DNA from: Sepiola atlantica
Lineage: Eukaryota; Mollusca; Cephalopoda; Sepiida; Sepiolidae
DNA length: 64,000 bases
NCBI GenBank assembly: GCA_963556195.1
Contig: OY744517.1
Coordinates: 144,488,382 to 144,552,381, forward strand
Direction: 5' to 3'
Positions 44,930 through 56,039 of this stretch are shown piece after piece. A model generated the notes under the pieces. It worked only from the letters and a program-made list of their open reading frames with translations, made no database searches and was not told the DNA's origin. The position numbers and the translations under genes are program-made. Position 1 is the first letter of the stretch; every line of letters starts with the position of its first letter.

Positions 44930-45275
44930 GAAGAGGATACAATAGCCCAGCACCTGTCTAAATTCACCTTGAATTGATGTGTTGTTGACGCATTTATTAC
45001 CTCTCTTGAAAGTCTATTTCAAGGTTCAGGGATCCTGATTGAGAAAGTGTCCCTCCTCAGGTTCAATCCCAATCGGTGGTGAAATAGTTTCTTGTGGTGT
45101 CCGCATAGACCTCTTTCTGGTGCAGGAGTGAATAATAGGTCCTGAGGTATATCGTAATGACCGTTAAGGAGATTGTAGGCTAAAATGAGATCACCACGTA
45201 CTCATCGATGCTTAAGGGAGAAAAGGTTAAGTTTCTTGAATCGGCTTTCATAGGGCAGATTCCAAGTCTACAACA
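44930..45275 (-). pseudogene. CR1/Jockey-type LINE, ORF2 C-terminal fragment
   Basis: The minus strand reads SLKHR.VRGDLILAYNLLNG, then DLLFTPAPERGLRGHHKKLF, LNLRRDTFS, NRLSREVINASTT and FKVNLDRCW. This is the RRLRGDLI..F.I..G / LRGH..K / FFS.R....WN.LP..V..A....FK..LD tail of this LINE group. Stops replace two conserved positions. It resembles family C at 16 kb in type but covers a different part. Confidence 0.8.
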
Positions 45276-45455
45276 TTAGCATATTGTGCTTTAAAGGAAT
45301 TTTATTTTAAAAAAAAACAGTGCATATGATGTAACAATATTGGACGTGAGTGTGTTAAAATAGTGCTAAAAACAGAATTTTCTACATACGGTTAGATGAA
45401 GAAGAAAAGCGGAAAATTCCATTAGAACTTAAAGATTAGAGTTAGAGCTACGTAT

Positions 45456-46856
45456 TCAGGATGTTGTGTCAAACAAGAAGTTTTCAGTGACACGTAGCAG
45501 ATAAGCTGGCAAAATCTTTCTCTTGTTTCTGAATGCGAACGTGTTTGAGACAGCACTCTCTTCCTCTATGGGAGATGAGTCCGTGTAAAACACACGAGGT
45601 ATTATGCATGTATACAGTAAAAGAAAAACCCTGAAAGAACTGTTAAACCTCAAATGATTGTGCGCTCTTATTAATAACTTTTACAACTGTTGCTATTAAA
45701 AAGAAGAAGAGAAAAAAAAGAGATTAACGTCACTGCAACAACTACTACTGCTACTTGTCATCTATACAACGAGACTCCAGCTGTTTATGTGATGAGGTGC
45801 GATCTGGACAATCTGCTAGAGTCAAAGATACTAGCCGTTCCTTACCTGGCCTTGCCCGGTTGTGTACTTATAATTTGTTTTACTTTTGCTTTTATAAACT
45901 ATAACGTTTTTTCTCTAAATTATCATTATTTTGTTCCAATGAAAGGGAATTAACTCTGTATTGCCGAATATAGAGTTATTCTCCTTTTTTAAGATAGTAG
46001 CCATTTGAAAATAATTCCGATCTAGACAGAGTATTTTCTGGAAGGAATTAAATCGAATAAAATGTTATTCTTCTTAACAACATGCTGCAATGATTCACAA
46101 GAAAAACTGATTAACCAAAATCAAATATTTATTTTGTAGGAAGAAAGCTATCGATGACAAAGAAATAATAAGGAGACTAGCATTACTTTATATATTAGAT
46201 AATTAGTTACTCTGGAGTATTAACAGAAAAAGATAGTGTACTTAAAGTAAAAAAAGATTTGTTTTATGGTTACAGCTAAAGAGAAAGCAACAGAGGATAT
46301 TTGTTGTATAAATATAATCGAGGAAGGAAAACATTTATTCTGCAGGGAAAATAATAATGAGATGTTTTTGCTGTCAATCTGTTACATTACATGAGGAATT
46401 CTTCTATCCCAGCAAATTATCTGCTGTTGCTCGTCATGTAAATAGCTGACATCTTGTTAAAATGTTGTAGGTAGTCAGCTCAATCAGGTGTGACGTCTTT
46501 CTGTAGTAGTAGCAGCAGTGATAACCATAGCAGTGTGTAGAATTGATCTCTTTCTTTTGTCTTTCTTTTTATTGCAGTGTCATGTTGATTTTTAACACAT
46601 CTGTTGTAATAGTTATTAATAAAGACAGCACAAAATCATTTGGGCTATAGCAATTAATTTTTTTTCCTTACAATATACTTAGTGGGATATACCCTATGGG
46701 TCTTCCACCACCCTTTTCGGTGGAGAGGGCAGATGTCTCAAACACGTCCTCTCTCCTTCATGATTCAGAAATAAGAGAAAGATTTTATCAGCTTATCCAC
46801 TACGTGTCATTGAAGACTTCCTGTCTGAAACACAACATCCTGAACACGTCAGCTTA
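45456..46856. repeat. Large inverted repeat (arms about 350 bp, spacer about 700 bp)
   Basis: The reverse complement of 45456-45800 aligns in order with 46500-46856. Shared blocks include agttattaataa, caaatcatttg, gtctcaaacacgt, agagaaagatttt and acacaacatcctga, at roughly three-quarters identity by eye. There is no transposase. It may be two copies of one dispersed repeat in opposite orientation. Confidence 0.7.
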
Positions 46857-47039
46857 AATTCCTACTCTTGGATTTCTCATGAAATTTTTCATTTTTTTTA
46901 CTTAAACTACGTTTATGTGGAAAATTGCCATTATAGACACGTGTCACCACTTCTTAAGGCCAAAATCTACGTGAGTATAAGGGTTAATTAAATGAAGAGA
47001 TTGTCAGTTATATGGTCAATAATATTATGAGAGGATTGA

Positions 47040-47600
47040 AAATAATGAATAGAATAAACAAAGTGTGATTACTTATGGGATCGATTTATGACAAGTATTT
47101 GTTGACAGTGGATTTGAAGATGACTATGTGGTAGCCTGCAGAGAAGCAGTTCTGTGGCAATGTGTTGCACAGATGGGAAGTTCTTGGAGAAAAATTATGT
47201 TTATGGAAATTCTGTTTGATGTCAGGTACATGGAGGAAGAAAGAAAAGTTTTTTGCAGTTGTGGTAGGAAGACGAGTTCTTGCTGTGAATGTGTTACCAG
47301 AGATTGGAGCTCAATCGAGAACTATTCTTAGAAATAACGACAGAGTAAAGAAAAACTAGCAACGTCTCTTCTGTGAGAAAGGGGCTACAGTGAACAGAAG
47401 AGATTATCCCCAATTAGATTGCAGAGTCGATTTTGAACTCTGTCAAGGTAAGAAAGATTGTTCTGAGCGACACCTCCCCAGATGTGGCAGCAGTACTCAT
47501 TCTTGGGATGTGTCTCACTCTTATATAGGTAGAAGATTGCATCAGAAGTCAGATACTTTCTGGAGTGATAGAATGATGCAACCATTTTTCCATCAGCCTA
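47040..47600 (-). pseudogene. Jockey-like LINE family B, RT C-terminal fragment
   Basis: From 47585 the minus strand reads SRKYLTSDAIFYLYKSET, then NEYCCHIWGGVAQNNLSYLD and RVQNRLCNLIGD. Lower down come ARTRLPTTTAKNFSFF, FSPRTSHLCNTLPQNCF and FKSTVNKYL. The last block matches the plus-strand copy at 5016-5396. It lies back to back with a plus-strand family A fragment. Confidence 0.82.
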
Positions 47601-47639
47601 AGCAATATTGAGTATAAGTCTTCCATTTTAGATATGGAG

Positions 47640-48160
47640 TGAAAGTCAAAGCCACCATTAACCCATGCATAGAGTATTGTTGCTACATATGGGCTGCTGC
47701 GCTCTTGGACAGGGTGCAAAAAAGCTTTTTTAAAATAACAGGTCTTGCATAGTCTGCCAAGCTCCAGCCCCTGTCACATTGCTGCAATGTTGAATCTCTA
47801 TGCTTGTTTTACAAATACTTCCATGGAATGTGCCCTGATAAACTTGCTGCAGTTGTGCTCTCTCAACGAAAATACCCCCGACCCACCCAACTAGCAGCAA
47901 AATCTCACCCCTTCACTACAGATGGATCTAGATTTCGGAAAATTTTCTACTCTAATAACTTTTTACCTTGGACTGCTTAGCTTTGGAATACCCCCCTGCC
48001 CCTTGTTTCCCCAACGTTCAGAAATATAAATGTAATGTGAACAAACATCTTGCTGTCCAACACCCCACCCCGCTTGACCCCTATAAATCTGGCCCCTATC
48101 ACAATAGCCCCTTACGCTCCAGTGGCAATATGTCTTGCTTGGGGTGAATACAAGTTAAAT
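47640..48160 (+). pseudogene. Jockey-like LINE family A, RT C-terminal fragment
   Basis: The plus strand reads TINPCIEYCCYIWAAALLDR, VQKSFFKITGL, then LQPLSHCCNVESLCLFYKYF, HGMCPDKLAAVV and PFTTDGSRFRKIF, ending RNINVM.TNILLSNTP. It aligns to the end of the copy at 56697-57600 (RNVASLCLFYKYFHG-type region). It carries several stops. Confidence 0.8.
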
Positions 48161-48559
48161 AAAAAGTATCTGTTTGGTCTTGAAACTTTTTTTGATCTTG
48201 GTAATAGGTTGTAACATACTTTTATGTGTAAGCGATAATTGATTGACGGCATAAACAGAATTCGATAATAAATGGTTTTATGTTGTTGTTTTTTTAATAT
48301 TATTATATGAGGAACCATTTAAAGTTAAATCTATTTAGTATTACGCCTGTAATCTGAAGAAAAACACGTTTGAAATGTGTAAACATGATAGAATAATCGA
48401 GATTTTAGCAAAAAAAGAACCGGAAGTAGTACATTCACCTCATATCGCCATGTTTTTGTATCGCTTATTATGAAAAAAAGTATTAAAAGGCCTTTTTTCC
48501 TTCATTACTACATAATACTAAATCGAATTTAACTCCAAAACGTTTTTAATATCATAATC

Positions 48560-48619
<60 letters not shown>

Positions 48620-48708
48620 CCTATACACTAATAGAGTCAACTTTTTGAAGAAACTGTTTATGTCATCAATCTTAATGTTTGCCCTTTTATGTATGTAAGC
48701 TAGACATA

Positions 48709-48762
<54 letters not shown>

Positions 48763-49555
48763 ATTCATAACGTTTGTTTTCAGTGTTGGTAATTGCCAAC
48801 TGACTCAGTGACATATTTTTCAAATCACAAATCATAACAACCAACATTGATGTCTCATATCTTTTGAAATCTCTTCATGCATTTAAAAGTACACTCGACG
48901 CACTCTAGGGTATTGGTTCCGCCATTTTATCATTCACTACAAAAACATCTCACCCAGATTGTTTAAAAATTGATTCTAGTCAAAGAAGCTATATAGTTTA
49001 CTATACTTCTATGCTAACGTTGCAGAGAGAAATACAGGTTTTCGCCAAAGAATCACTAAAATCGCCTTATTTTTAGGGGTACCTTTTGGGGGTCTTGCAC
49101 CTTCAAGATCAAACAGTATGCAAAAAAGGTACTTAGTCACAAATAAATCAAATGACAAATTCTTTTCTAACAGAATTTATCAGATTTATTTCACACCTTC
49201 GCTCAACCAACAAAGAAAATGGTTATAAAATGATTTGACGTCACAGGTTAAGAAAAGGTTCCATGGCGCTCATGAGTAGGACTGCGCTCCTCACATCTGT
49301 TCGTTGTGAAATCTTTAGTCCAACTGCTTGGTTGAGAAGCGAGAAAAACTGTGTAAATAGTTAAATGAAAGTACAAGTGTTTTCATTGGATAATAGATCA
49401 ATCACTCTACGTAGGGGCGTAAACTCACATAGAAAGAAAATAGTTCATGAAAATGTAACTGCTAGCAGGCTAGAAATGACATAGAAGTAATAACTATTAT
49501 ACAGGAAAAATTACATTTTAACCATTACAAAGGAATTATTTTGGAATTAGTGGCT
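48161..49555. other. No gene seen; microsatellites
   Basis: (AT)n at 48561-48614 and (ATG)n of about 17 units at 48709-48761. The latter makes a poly-His frame on the minus strand. The remainder has short ORFs only. Confidence 0.5.
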
Positions 49556-49560
49556 TAAAC

Positions 49561-50627
49561 TACCTTTTGCTACCTGGGCGTTATGTTAAATGCTGGTGGT
49601 GGTTGCGAACGTGCTGTGTTCGCTCTGTCATTTTGCATAGCAGTGAGACATGGGCCCCCAAACGCTTCTGATTTCAGTGTAATGATAGGGCCATAATTAG
49701 GTAGATGTGTGGCAGTAAGCTAGAAGAAAGAATCCCTTTAACCATGCTTCATCAGAAGCTCGGTATTGTTGGGTTTTGGATGTGTTACGCCAGGGGCAGG
49801 CAACCTTTTCAGAGTGAGGGCCAGATGAAACTTTTGGAAGGAGATCGCGGGCCGGAGTGAAAAACTCAGAATTACTATATTTTGTTTACATGAATAAATT
49901 GTCCAAAAATTGCATTGAACACTCTACAAATCTGATATTTTTCCTCAAGAGACTTCTGTATGTAATGTTATAAAAGTCGCCGATGAAGAGCCATTTTGGA
50001 ATCATAAAAAATCATGATAGGGGAAGTAGCAAGTTGATCCAGCATTCGTTTTGACACACCTCACATAAGTTCTATGTTTCATGCCTTTTCCTCGTCTCTC
50101 GTTTCCTCTTTGCTTCTCTCTTTCTCTTTTTCTATTTTTATCTCAGGCCAAGGATTTGAAATTAATAGTTAAAGAAAAATGAAATATACATGCATCATCG
50201 CTCGCTGATATTCATACACTTTTAACCCACTGTAAATCTTAATTGAAACCTACTTTTACGTTTATGCCACAAAATGGTATGAGTTTTACTGGGATGTCCG
50301 CGGGCTGGATTGCAATAATAAAGCATAACAGGGTAGCAGGCCGGATGTGGCCCTCGGGCCGGAGGTTGCCCGCCCCTGTGTTACGCGCTCGGTGTCTTAG
50401 GTGGTTTAGCCATGTACAGCGTGCCACCTCCTGTATCAACTCTGTAACACACCTGGATACCCCTGTAGTAGACCAAGGCTTGATGGCATAAGAAGTGATC
50501 TGACCGTCTCAGCATGATTGATATCAACCTTTTGGATCGGACCGCATGGAGAGTAGGCATGAGATGTTGCCTGGTATTGCCCGTCCCGGAGTCCGGGACA
50601 CTTGCAGCACCTTAAATTCCCAAGCCA

Positions 50628-50640
<13 letters not shown>
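49561..50640 (+). pseudogene. RTE-like LINE 3' end, interrupted by a hAT element
   Basis: Plus-strand frames read YLGVMLNAGGGCERAVFALS, then in another frame MIR.MCG and EERIPLTMLHQKLGI up to 49790. Resuming at 50379 come RARCLRWFSHVQRA, HLDTP and GIRSDLTVS, ending PGVRDTCSTLN before a (GAT)n tract. The order YLGDMLNAGGGCE / RWMCG.KLEERIP / RLRWFGHVQR / GVRDTC is the post-RT tail of an RTE-type LINE. It has stops in several places. Confidence 0.82.
49791..50378. mobile_element. hAT-type MITE/deletion derivative (588 bp) with perfect 8-bp target duplication
   Basis: The left end is CAGGGGCAGGCAACCTTTTC and the right-end reverse complement is CAGGGGCGGGCAACCTCCGG. The flanks tgttacgc at 49783-49790 and 50379-50386 are identical. 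'GGGCCGGA'-type motifs (gggccagat, gcgggccgg, ggccggatg, gggccggagg) cluster at both ends. The interior has no transposase. Confidence 0.93.

Positions 50641-50662
<22 letters not shown>
50627..50662. repeat. (GAT)n microsatellite at the RTE tail
   Basis: About 12 units starting exactly where the LINE 3' end stops. Confidence 0.93.
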
Positions 50663-50663
<1 letters not shown>

Positions 50664-50664
50664 A

Positions 50665-51256
50665 AAACACGTTTAGGACACGTTTTTTTCAATTTTTCTT
50701 TCAAATTTCAAGAGATTTTTGTTCTGTGATACTAATGGTTTCCTTGCCAAGAAAGCTAATTTTTGAAAGGTGAACAATTTCTGGGCAAAAAAACAGCTGG
50801 TATGAGAGATCCCAATATGTAAATATCTTATACCTTAATATATTAAATTAAATACTTTGATCAAGTTTTCTCCCCCAAATGGTATATATCATATGTAGTG
50901 AAAGACAAAATGAAAAAAATAAATAAATAAATAAACACGGGAGAAACAAAATAAGATTGACTGGTTTCATTTGGATCAACAGACGTCTTCAGAAAAAAAT
51001 GAAGATTTGAAATTTGTTGAGAAAAACGACAAAACATAGGAAGAGAAATGTGAGACGAAATGTTAGGCATGTCCGTGATGGGGTGAAAATACTAAGTGCA
51101 TGGAAAAGGACGTTAATTGGAAAAAGGAAAAAAGAATAATAGCAATAAAAATGAGCGGTAATTAGCCGAGATCGGAGTTGATAGTTCAGTGAGGTGGGGG
51201 GGGGGGGAATATTACATTGTTTGCAAGATGTTTGGTTAAAGAGTAAGAGTCAATTT

Positions 51257-51258
<2 letters not shown>
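50665..51258. other. No gene seen
   Basis: A-rich, with a run of eleven G at 51197-51207. Near 50951-50995 the minus strand contains CTGAAGACGTC...GAAACC, a hammerhead-like core without a closing stem. Confidence 0.45.
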
Positions 51259-51325
<67 letters not shown>

Positions 51326-51382
51326 GTATATATATACTAAGTAGAGCTTTATAAATATTTATTATGCATTATTCTAAATGTT

Positions 51383-51426
<44 letters not shown>

Positions 51427-51714
51427 TAATGATAATAAAATTAACGATAAGTGAAGTATCGTAAGGTGATCTATCGCGATACAGTAAAGCTCAATACGTT
51501 GAGTAGAGCAATCAATTTTAAAGAAAGGAAGATGAAGATAAAAGATTGCATAAAATGACATAAAGTTACATAAAATTAATACAAATTTTATTACATCGAA
51601 AGTTCAGATGCAAGGAGTTACATCTGAACTTTCGATGTAATAAAATTTGTATTAATTTTATGTAACTTTATGTAATTTTATGCAATCTTTTATCTTCATC
51701 TTCCTTTCTTTAAA

Positions 51715-51787
<73 letters not shown>
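51259..51787. repeat. (TA)n microsatellites flanking a long hairpin
   Basis: TA tracts at 51262-51335, 51386-51424 and 51719-51787 surround the inverted repeat at 51515-51716. Confidence 0.95.
51515..51716. repeat. Near-perfect hairpin, 96-bp arms and 10-base loop
   Basis: 51515-51610 pairs with 51621-51716 with a single mismatch (gac/gta at the 'aaatgacat' position). The loop is caaggagtta. The arms are AT-rich and non-coding. It could be a foldback MITE inserted in a TA tract (Tc1/mariner MITEs duplicate TA) or a hairpin-RNA source. Confidence 0.96.
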
Positions 51788-51789
<2 letters not shown>

Positions 51790-52815
51790 TGCCTGAGGTC
51801 AACAAATGGCCCGAATATAAACAATAGATACAGGAACTTAACCCAAGGTCATTGCAGCTGATGAGAAACACTTCTTAATCCTTTTTGCTAAATCTTAAAA
51901 AAGGTTAGCTTGAGTAAAAGGGTGAGGTCAGCCTGAGTCTCAACCCTTACACTTGTGAATAGTTACTAATGCCTAAGATTTCAAGAGGTTCTAACCCACC
52001 CTCTTCCATCTCAAAATTTTGTCTGACCTCTCGGTTGACCTCTCATCACTTTTATATGAAGATCTAAATTCATCTTGTGTAGGTAAAAGTGAAGCGGGGG
52101 GGGGGGGGTAGAGAAGAAGACCACTCCTCTCCTTCAAAATGTCTTATTTCATATCACAGCCTACCACTTTTATATGTGGGCCGGGAATATTGTGGAAAGC
52201 ACAAAACTTCTCTCCCAGTTAATGGGGGAGGGGGGTAACTCACTGACTTGTTTACTTGGCAGCAGTGTGTGTTTGTTTCTTTGGTGGCATTTAATTTACA
52301 ATTTAACAAAAGAATAAAATGGTTGACTTGTTAGTGTACGAATGAACCGCAATGCATTATGGTGGAATTTAATTTTGTACTGAAATTAATGTTGGGCATT
52401 CTCACTGACTTGTTTGCTTGGCCGCGGTGTGTGTCTGTGTGTGTGTGCTTTTTTTATTTTAAAATTCATTACTTACTTACCCGGAAATTAATTAATCTTA
52501 ATGGACTCGAAAGGTTGTTTTCACCAAAAATACCCCACCTTTATCTACGATATAAAAATATTCGTTAATAAATCTGTGTTATATTAAAATGAGAAGAATC
52601 ATTGAAATTGCAAACAATGCACACGAATAGTTAATTAATGAGATGTCCTTTTGCAAAGCAATATGCAAATTAGTTAACTTCAATCGCATACACAGGATCT
52701 GTATATTAGAAAGCTACTGTTCTGTTGTGTTAAGTTGAAATCAGCGTTTTAATCTCACTGTTAGAGGGATAAAATGGGCCAACTTTATAGGTATAGAGAT
52801 GGGCAGGAATTCCAG
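51790..52815. other. No gene seen; short duplicated segment
   Basis: 'ctcactgacttgttt.cttgg' occurs at 52238 and 52400, with gtgtgtgt following each. Confidence 0.5.
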
Positions 52816-52819
52816 TGTT

Positions 52820-53425
52820 GCCCGGGATTGAATTAGGAACTCTATGTCCCTTTGCGCCCATCCCATAACACTGTATATTTTTATAAATTCTTATTTTTTC
52901 AATTTTATAATATTCAATTTGGGGGGTTTTGGGAAAGATGGGGGCCCAAGAACATATTCAGCACTTATTGGGTGAAAGGGGGGTGTACGCAAAGGGATAT
53001 TAATTGAAATAGGTTTCAGTAAATTTATAGTATTGAACCACCTTAGAGGCACACCAGGTGTTTTTTGGGAGCCAATGAAAGCCTTTGTTAACTCTTATTC
53101 CAAATCTTAAATGATATATCAACATTTCTATCCCTATTTTTTAATTTCTATAATTTTCAAATTATAAAATTATGAATGAAATAAACTAAAACTTTATATA
53201 TTTTTTTTTTCCCGGGATTGAATGAAGGATCCAACGTCCTTTTGCGTAACATCTTTTTCCTTATTTGATTCTTATCTTTCATATTTTTTACATTTTTATA
53301 GCATTTAATTTTAGGGGTTGGGCTGCAGGATGTACTCAGCATTGATCCAGTGGGAGGGTGATTATGTAAAGTAAGATTAACCGAAAGAAAAATTTCAGTA
53401 AACTTACAGTCTTTACCCCCCCCCT
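52820..53425. repeat. Degenerate direct repeat, period about 390-400 bp
   Basis: 52820-53035 and 53210-53410 share cccgggattgaat, ccttttgcg, 'tcagcatt', 'gtgggagggtg'-like and 'tttcagtaaa.tta.agt' blocks in order. They are two diverged tandem copies. No coding sequence. Confidence 0.65.
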
Positions 53426-53429
53426 CTCC

Positions 53430-54166
53430 GCAGAATCAATGAGTAATTAATAAGTCCCCACTCCCCTCGTGCACTCCTACTCCAAACCTTGAAATCCTTA
53501 TTAACAATTAATCTGTATATTTTAATTTCGGTATAACGGCATAACAACCAAGACCTCTAAAGATGTGCAGCGCACTGGCCGGTGAACCTCAGAAATCAGT
53601 CCCCCACTACATTATGCTCCCACATATCATTTTCAGCATGCTTTCGATTTTCATATCCACATACAACCATTTTCTTGGTGCTTAGCAATATCCTATACTG
53701 GATCCGTTTGTTTTATAAAGTTTAAATAAATAAATTATTTGTAAACACAGAAGCAATACATAAATTTTGGACAAAAACAAATTTTCTTATAATAAATATG
53801 TATGTTACATAAACATAAATATTCCAAGACTTTTTTTAAAATAACATTACTAAATTTCTAATTACAAAATTCTTATTTTTTGGCACATACACATTTTCTT
53901 CAAAACATTCCATGGCGTTAACTTTATTTAATTTTTTAATATTAATAAAAAAAATTTTGTATGTAAAAAAACTTTCATTTGAGTATTTGTAAAGATGAAA
54001 AAATTCCATGATATTAAGTTTATATAATTTATTTAATTTTATGTAATTTATTTAATATTACTAAAAAAAATTATTTTCACTATTAAATATTTCTGTAAAT
54101 GAACGAAATCACTTTTCATTTTTCCTGATGTGTTGACCTAGATTTTCGTGTGTTAGAGATAAAAAG

Positions 54167-54170
<4 letters not shown>
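53430..54170. other. AT-rich, no gene seen
   Basis: Short ORFs and A/T runs only. Confidence 0.5.
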
Positions 54171-54208
<38 letters not shown>

Positions 54209-54222
54209 GTTATTGTTTATTT

Positions 54223-54276
54223 ATCTATGGACGTATACGTTTCGTCTCTTTTCAATCAAGACTCATCAGCATAGAA
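54223..54276 (-). ncRNA. Type I hammerhead self-cleaving ribozyme
   Basis: All canonical parts are present on the minus strand. Stem I is TCTATG (54275-54270) with CATAGA (54229-54224). The core CTGATGA is at 54269-54263. Stem II is GTCT (54262-54259) with AGAC (54247-54244) and an 11-base loop. GAAA is at 54243-54240. Stem III is ACG/CGT closed by TATA (54240-54231). The cleavage triplet is GTC, with C17 at 54230. Stem I is the open helix, so it is type I, the form known from Penelope-like retroelements and animal retrozymes. RNA cut after 54230 would carry a 2',3'-cyclic phosphate. A (TA)n tract lies just downstream. Confidence 0.85.
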
Positions 54277-54342
54277 GTACGACTATTCACTACCGGTCAC
54301 ACGATTCGAAACCCTGGATTACCGGTTATTCACTACTATTAC

Positions 54343-54420
54343 TAGCATAGAAGTACGACTATTATATATATGTATATTTGTCGACTATGTCAGGGAGATT
54401 AATGTGACATAGTTGACAAA
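54343..54420. repeat. Repeat of the ribozyme upstream flank, and a 16-bp hairpin
   Basis: 'agcatagaagtacgactatt' at 54269-54288 recurs at 54343-54362, adjoining the ribozyme's stem I side. 54377-54392 and 54405-54420 form an inverted repeat (tttgtcgactatgtca / tgacatagttgacaaa) with one mismatch and a 12-base loop. Confidence 0.85.
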
Positions 54421-54491
54421 CTTTGCAAAGTGACCGCCTATGAATAATGCTGCAAGCACATGGCCCCGTAAACTTGAATGTGATGGACCCG

Positions 54492-56032
54492 TAAACCTTG
54501 TCAGGTGATCCATCTAGGAGAAGGAAAACTCTGATATAAAAACTGTGCTACTAAGTACTTACATCTTGACAGCAAACTTATTGGGAGGGAGGCCTCCATA
54601 GTCCTGATCGAAAACCTTTCTAGAGCTGGAGTCTCAAACAAAATATCCGGTTTGCAAACCTAAAATTGCTTAAAGAGTAGATGGGCTTTGCCTATCGCTC
54701 GGCCTTTGCACTCCTTCTTTGTTGATTAGCCAGACACAGAGGTACTAGCGCAGGGACAACTCAAAGACACCCACTACTTGGCCTTGTTTCCTGACTAGGA
54801 CAATGAACATCGTCTTTCCTTCTCTTTATTTTTTGTCACTAAGTCTCACATGACTTGTCTAGGTCACTCTTGTTCCGATAGGTTGAGGGTGCAGCTTGTC
54901 TGGCTGCTGTTTCCGACTAGTAGTGCAGGAGCCCTAACTCTTAGGTAGTGCTAAGAGAGGTCGCTCCATCAACAGTTGTATATTATCGTGGTAACTGTAC
55001 GTGCCATGTCGCGCATAGAAAGGGACTCTACAGTTATCCCCGATAGGCTTTCTCGAGGCCACAACCTCCATGGATCAAGTCTCGACTAATGGTCTGGATG
55101 TGGTAACTTATAGGCACAAAACAAACACCCACTTTGTCCTCCTCACTCTATCTCAAAACAAACATGAATTTACAAAATAAAAAAAAAACAAACATAAACT
55201 AGACATCCAACAAAAAATGTTTTCGCCTCTGCACTTGAGGCCAGTATTCACAAATATCCGGGGGCTTAGAACCAACATCAATGATGTAAAAACCTTTCTC
55301 CTAGTAAACTCCTCGAATATCCTAGCACTAAGTGAAACAAACCTACAATCCTCAATCTTCTCACACCATTTTTACATGACTGAATACCTCCCACTCTACC
55401 GTAAAGACTCTGACAAACATATGCAAGGGCTAGAAGTTTATGTTTGGAACACCCTCCCCTTGACTAAAATCAGATTATCAAGCCTACATGTGCTTTAGAT
55501 TAACCTTACAGCACAGTGTTAGTTATTTATATTTCTTATACTGTTCTCCTTCGACCCAGGACTGTACCCTGCTTAACTTTGTCTCTGAAACCATAGATAC
55601 AACACTCTCACTTGACTCGAGTGCCCAAATACATGTATTTGGGGATTTTAATGTACATCACCGTGACTGGCTTGGATTCTCCAGCTATACAGAAGCAGCT
55701 GGTAACTCCACGTATAGTTTATCCATAGCACACTCCCTCTCACAGATTTCACTTTCCTGACCCACCTCCCTGATCGTGTGAACCAACAAGCCTCACTTCT
55801 CGACCTGAAGGAGTGCGATGGTCATGCGATAGGCAGAGCCCATCTAATCCTTAAGCAATTATAGGTTTGCAAACCGGATATTTTGTTCGAGATTCCAGCT
55901 CTAGAAAGGTTTTTGATCAGGACTAAGGAGACCTCCCTCCCCAACGGTTTGCTGCCAAGACGTAAGTGGTTAGTAGTGAGGTTTTATTATCAGAGTTTTC
56001 CTTCTCTTAGATGGATGACCTGACAAGGTTTA
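54492..56032. repeat. Inverted 226-bp arms around a Jockey-like LINE 5' region
   Basis: 54492-54717 and the reverse complement of 55805-56032 are about 85-90% identical by eye (shared tatccggtttgcaaacct, gtcctgatc, ggaaaactctgat). Between them is 1.1 kb of LINE family A. The right arm begins exactly where the endonuclease frame stops. Confidence 0.9.
55217..55806 (+). pseudogene. Jockey-like LINE family A, endonuclease domain fragment
   Basis: Plus-strand frames read FTNIRGLRTNINDVKTFLL, then ILALSETNLQSSIFSHHF and ..YLPLYRKDSDKHMQGLEVYV. After a frameshift come YFLYCSPSTQDCTLLNF and VFGDFNVHHRDWLGFSS, ending QASLLDL at the junction with the right inverted arm. It aligns throughout with the minus-strand copy at 7914-8905. 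GDFN.HHRDWLG is the EN catalytic region. Confidence 0.88.
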
Positions 56033-56039
56033 TGTGTCC

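Noticed and set aside
48614..48847. Poly-His ORF
   Set aside because: Minus-strand reading of the (ATG)n microsatellite.
50951..50995. Second hammerhead ribozyme
   Set aside because: CTGAAGA and GAAAC are present on the minus strand but no stem II can close, so it is kept only as a decayed motif.
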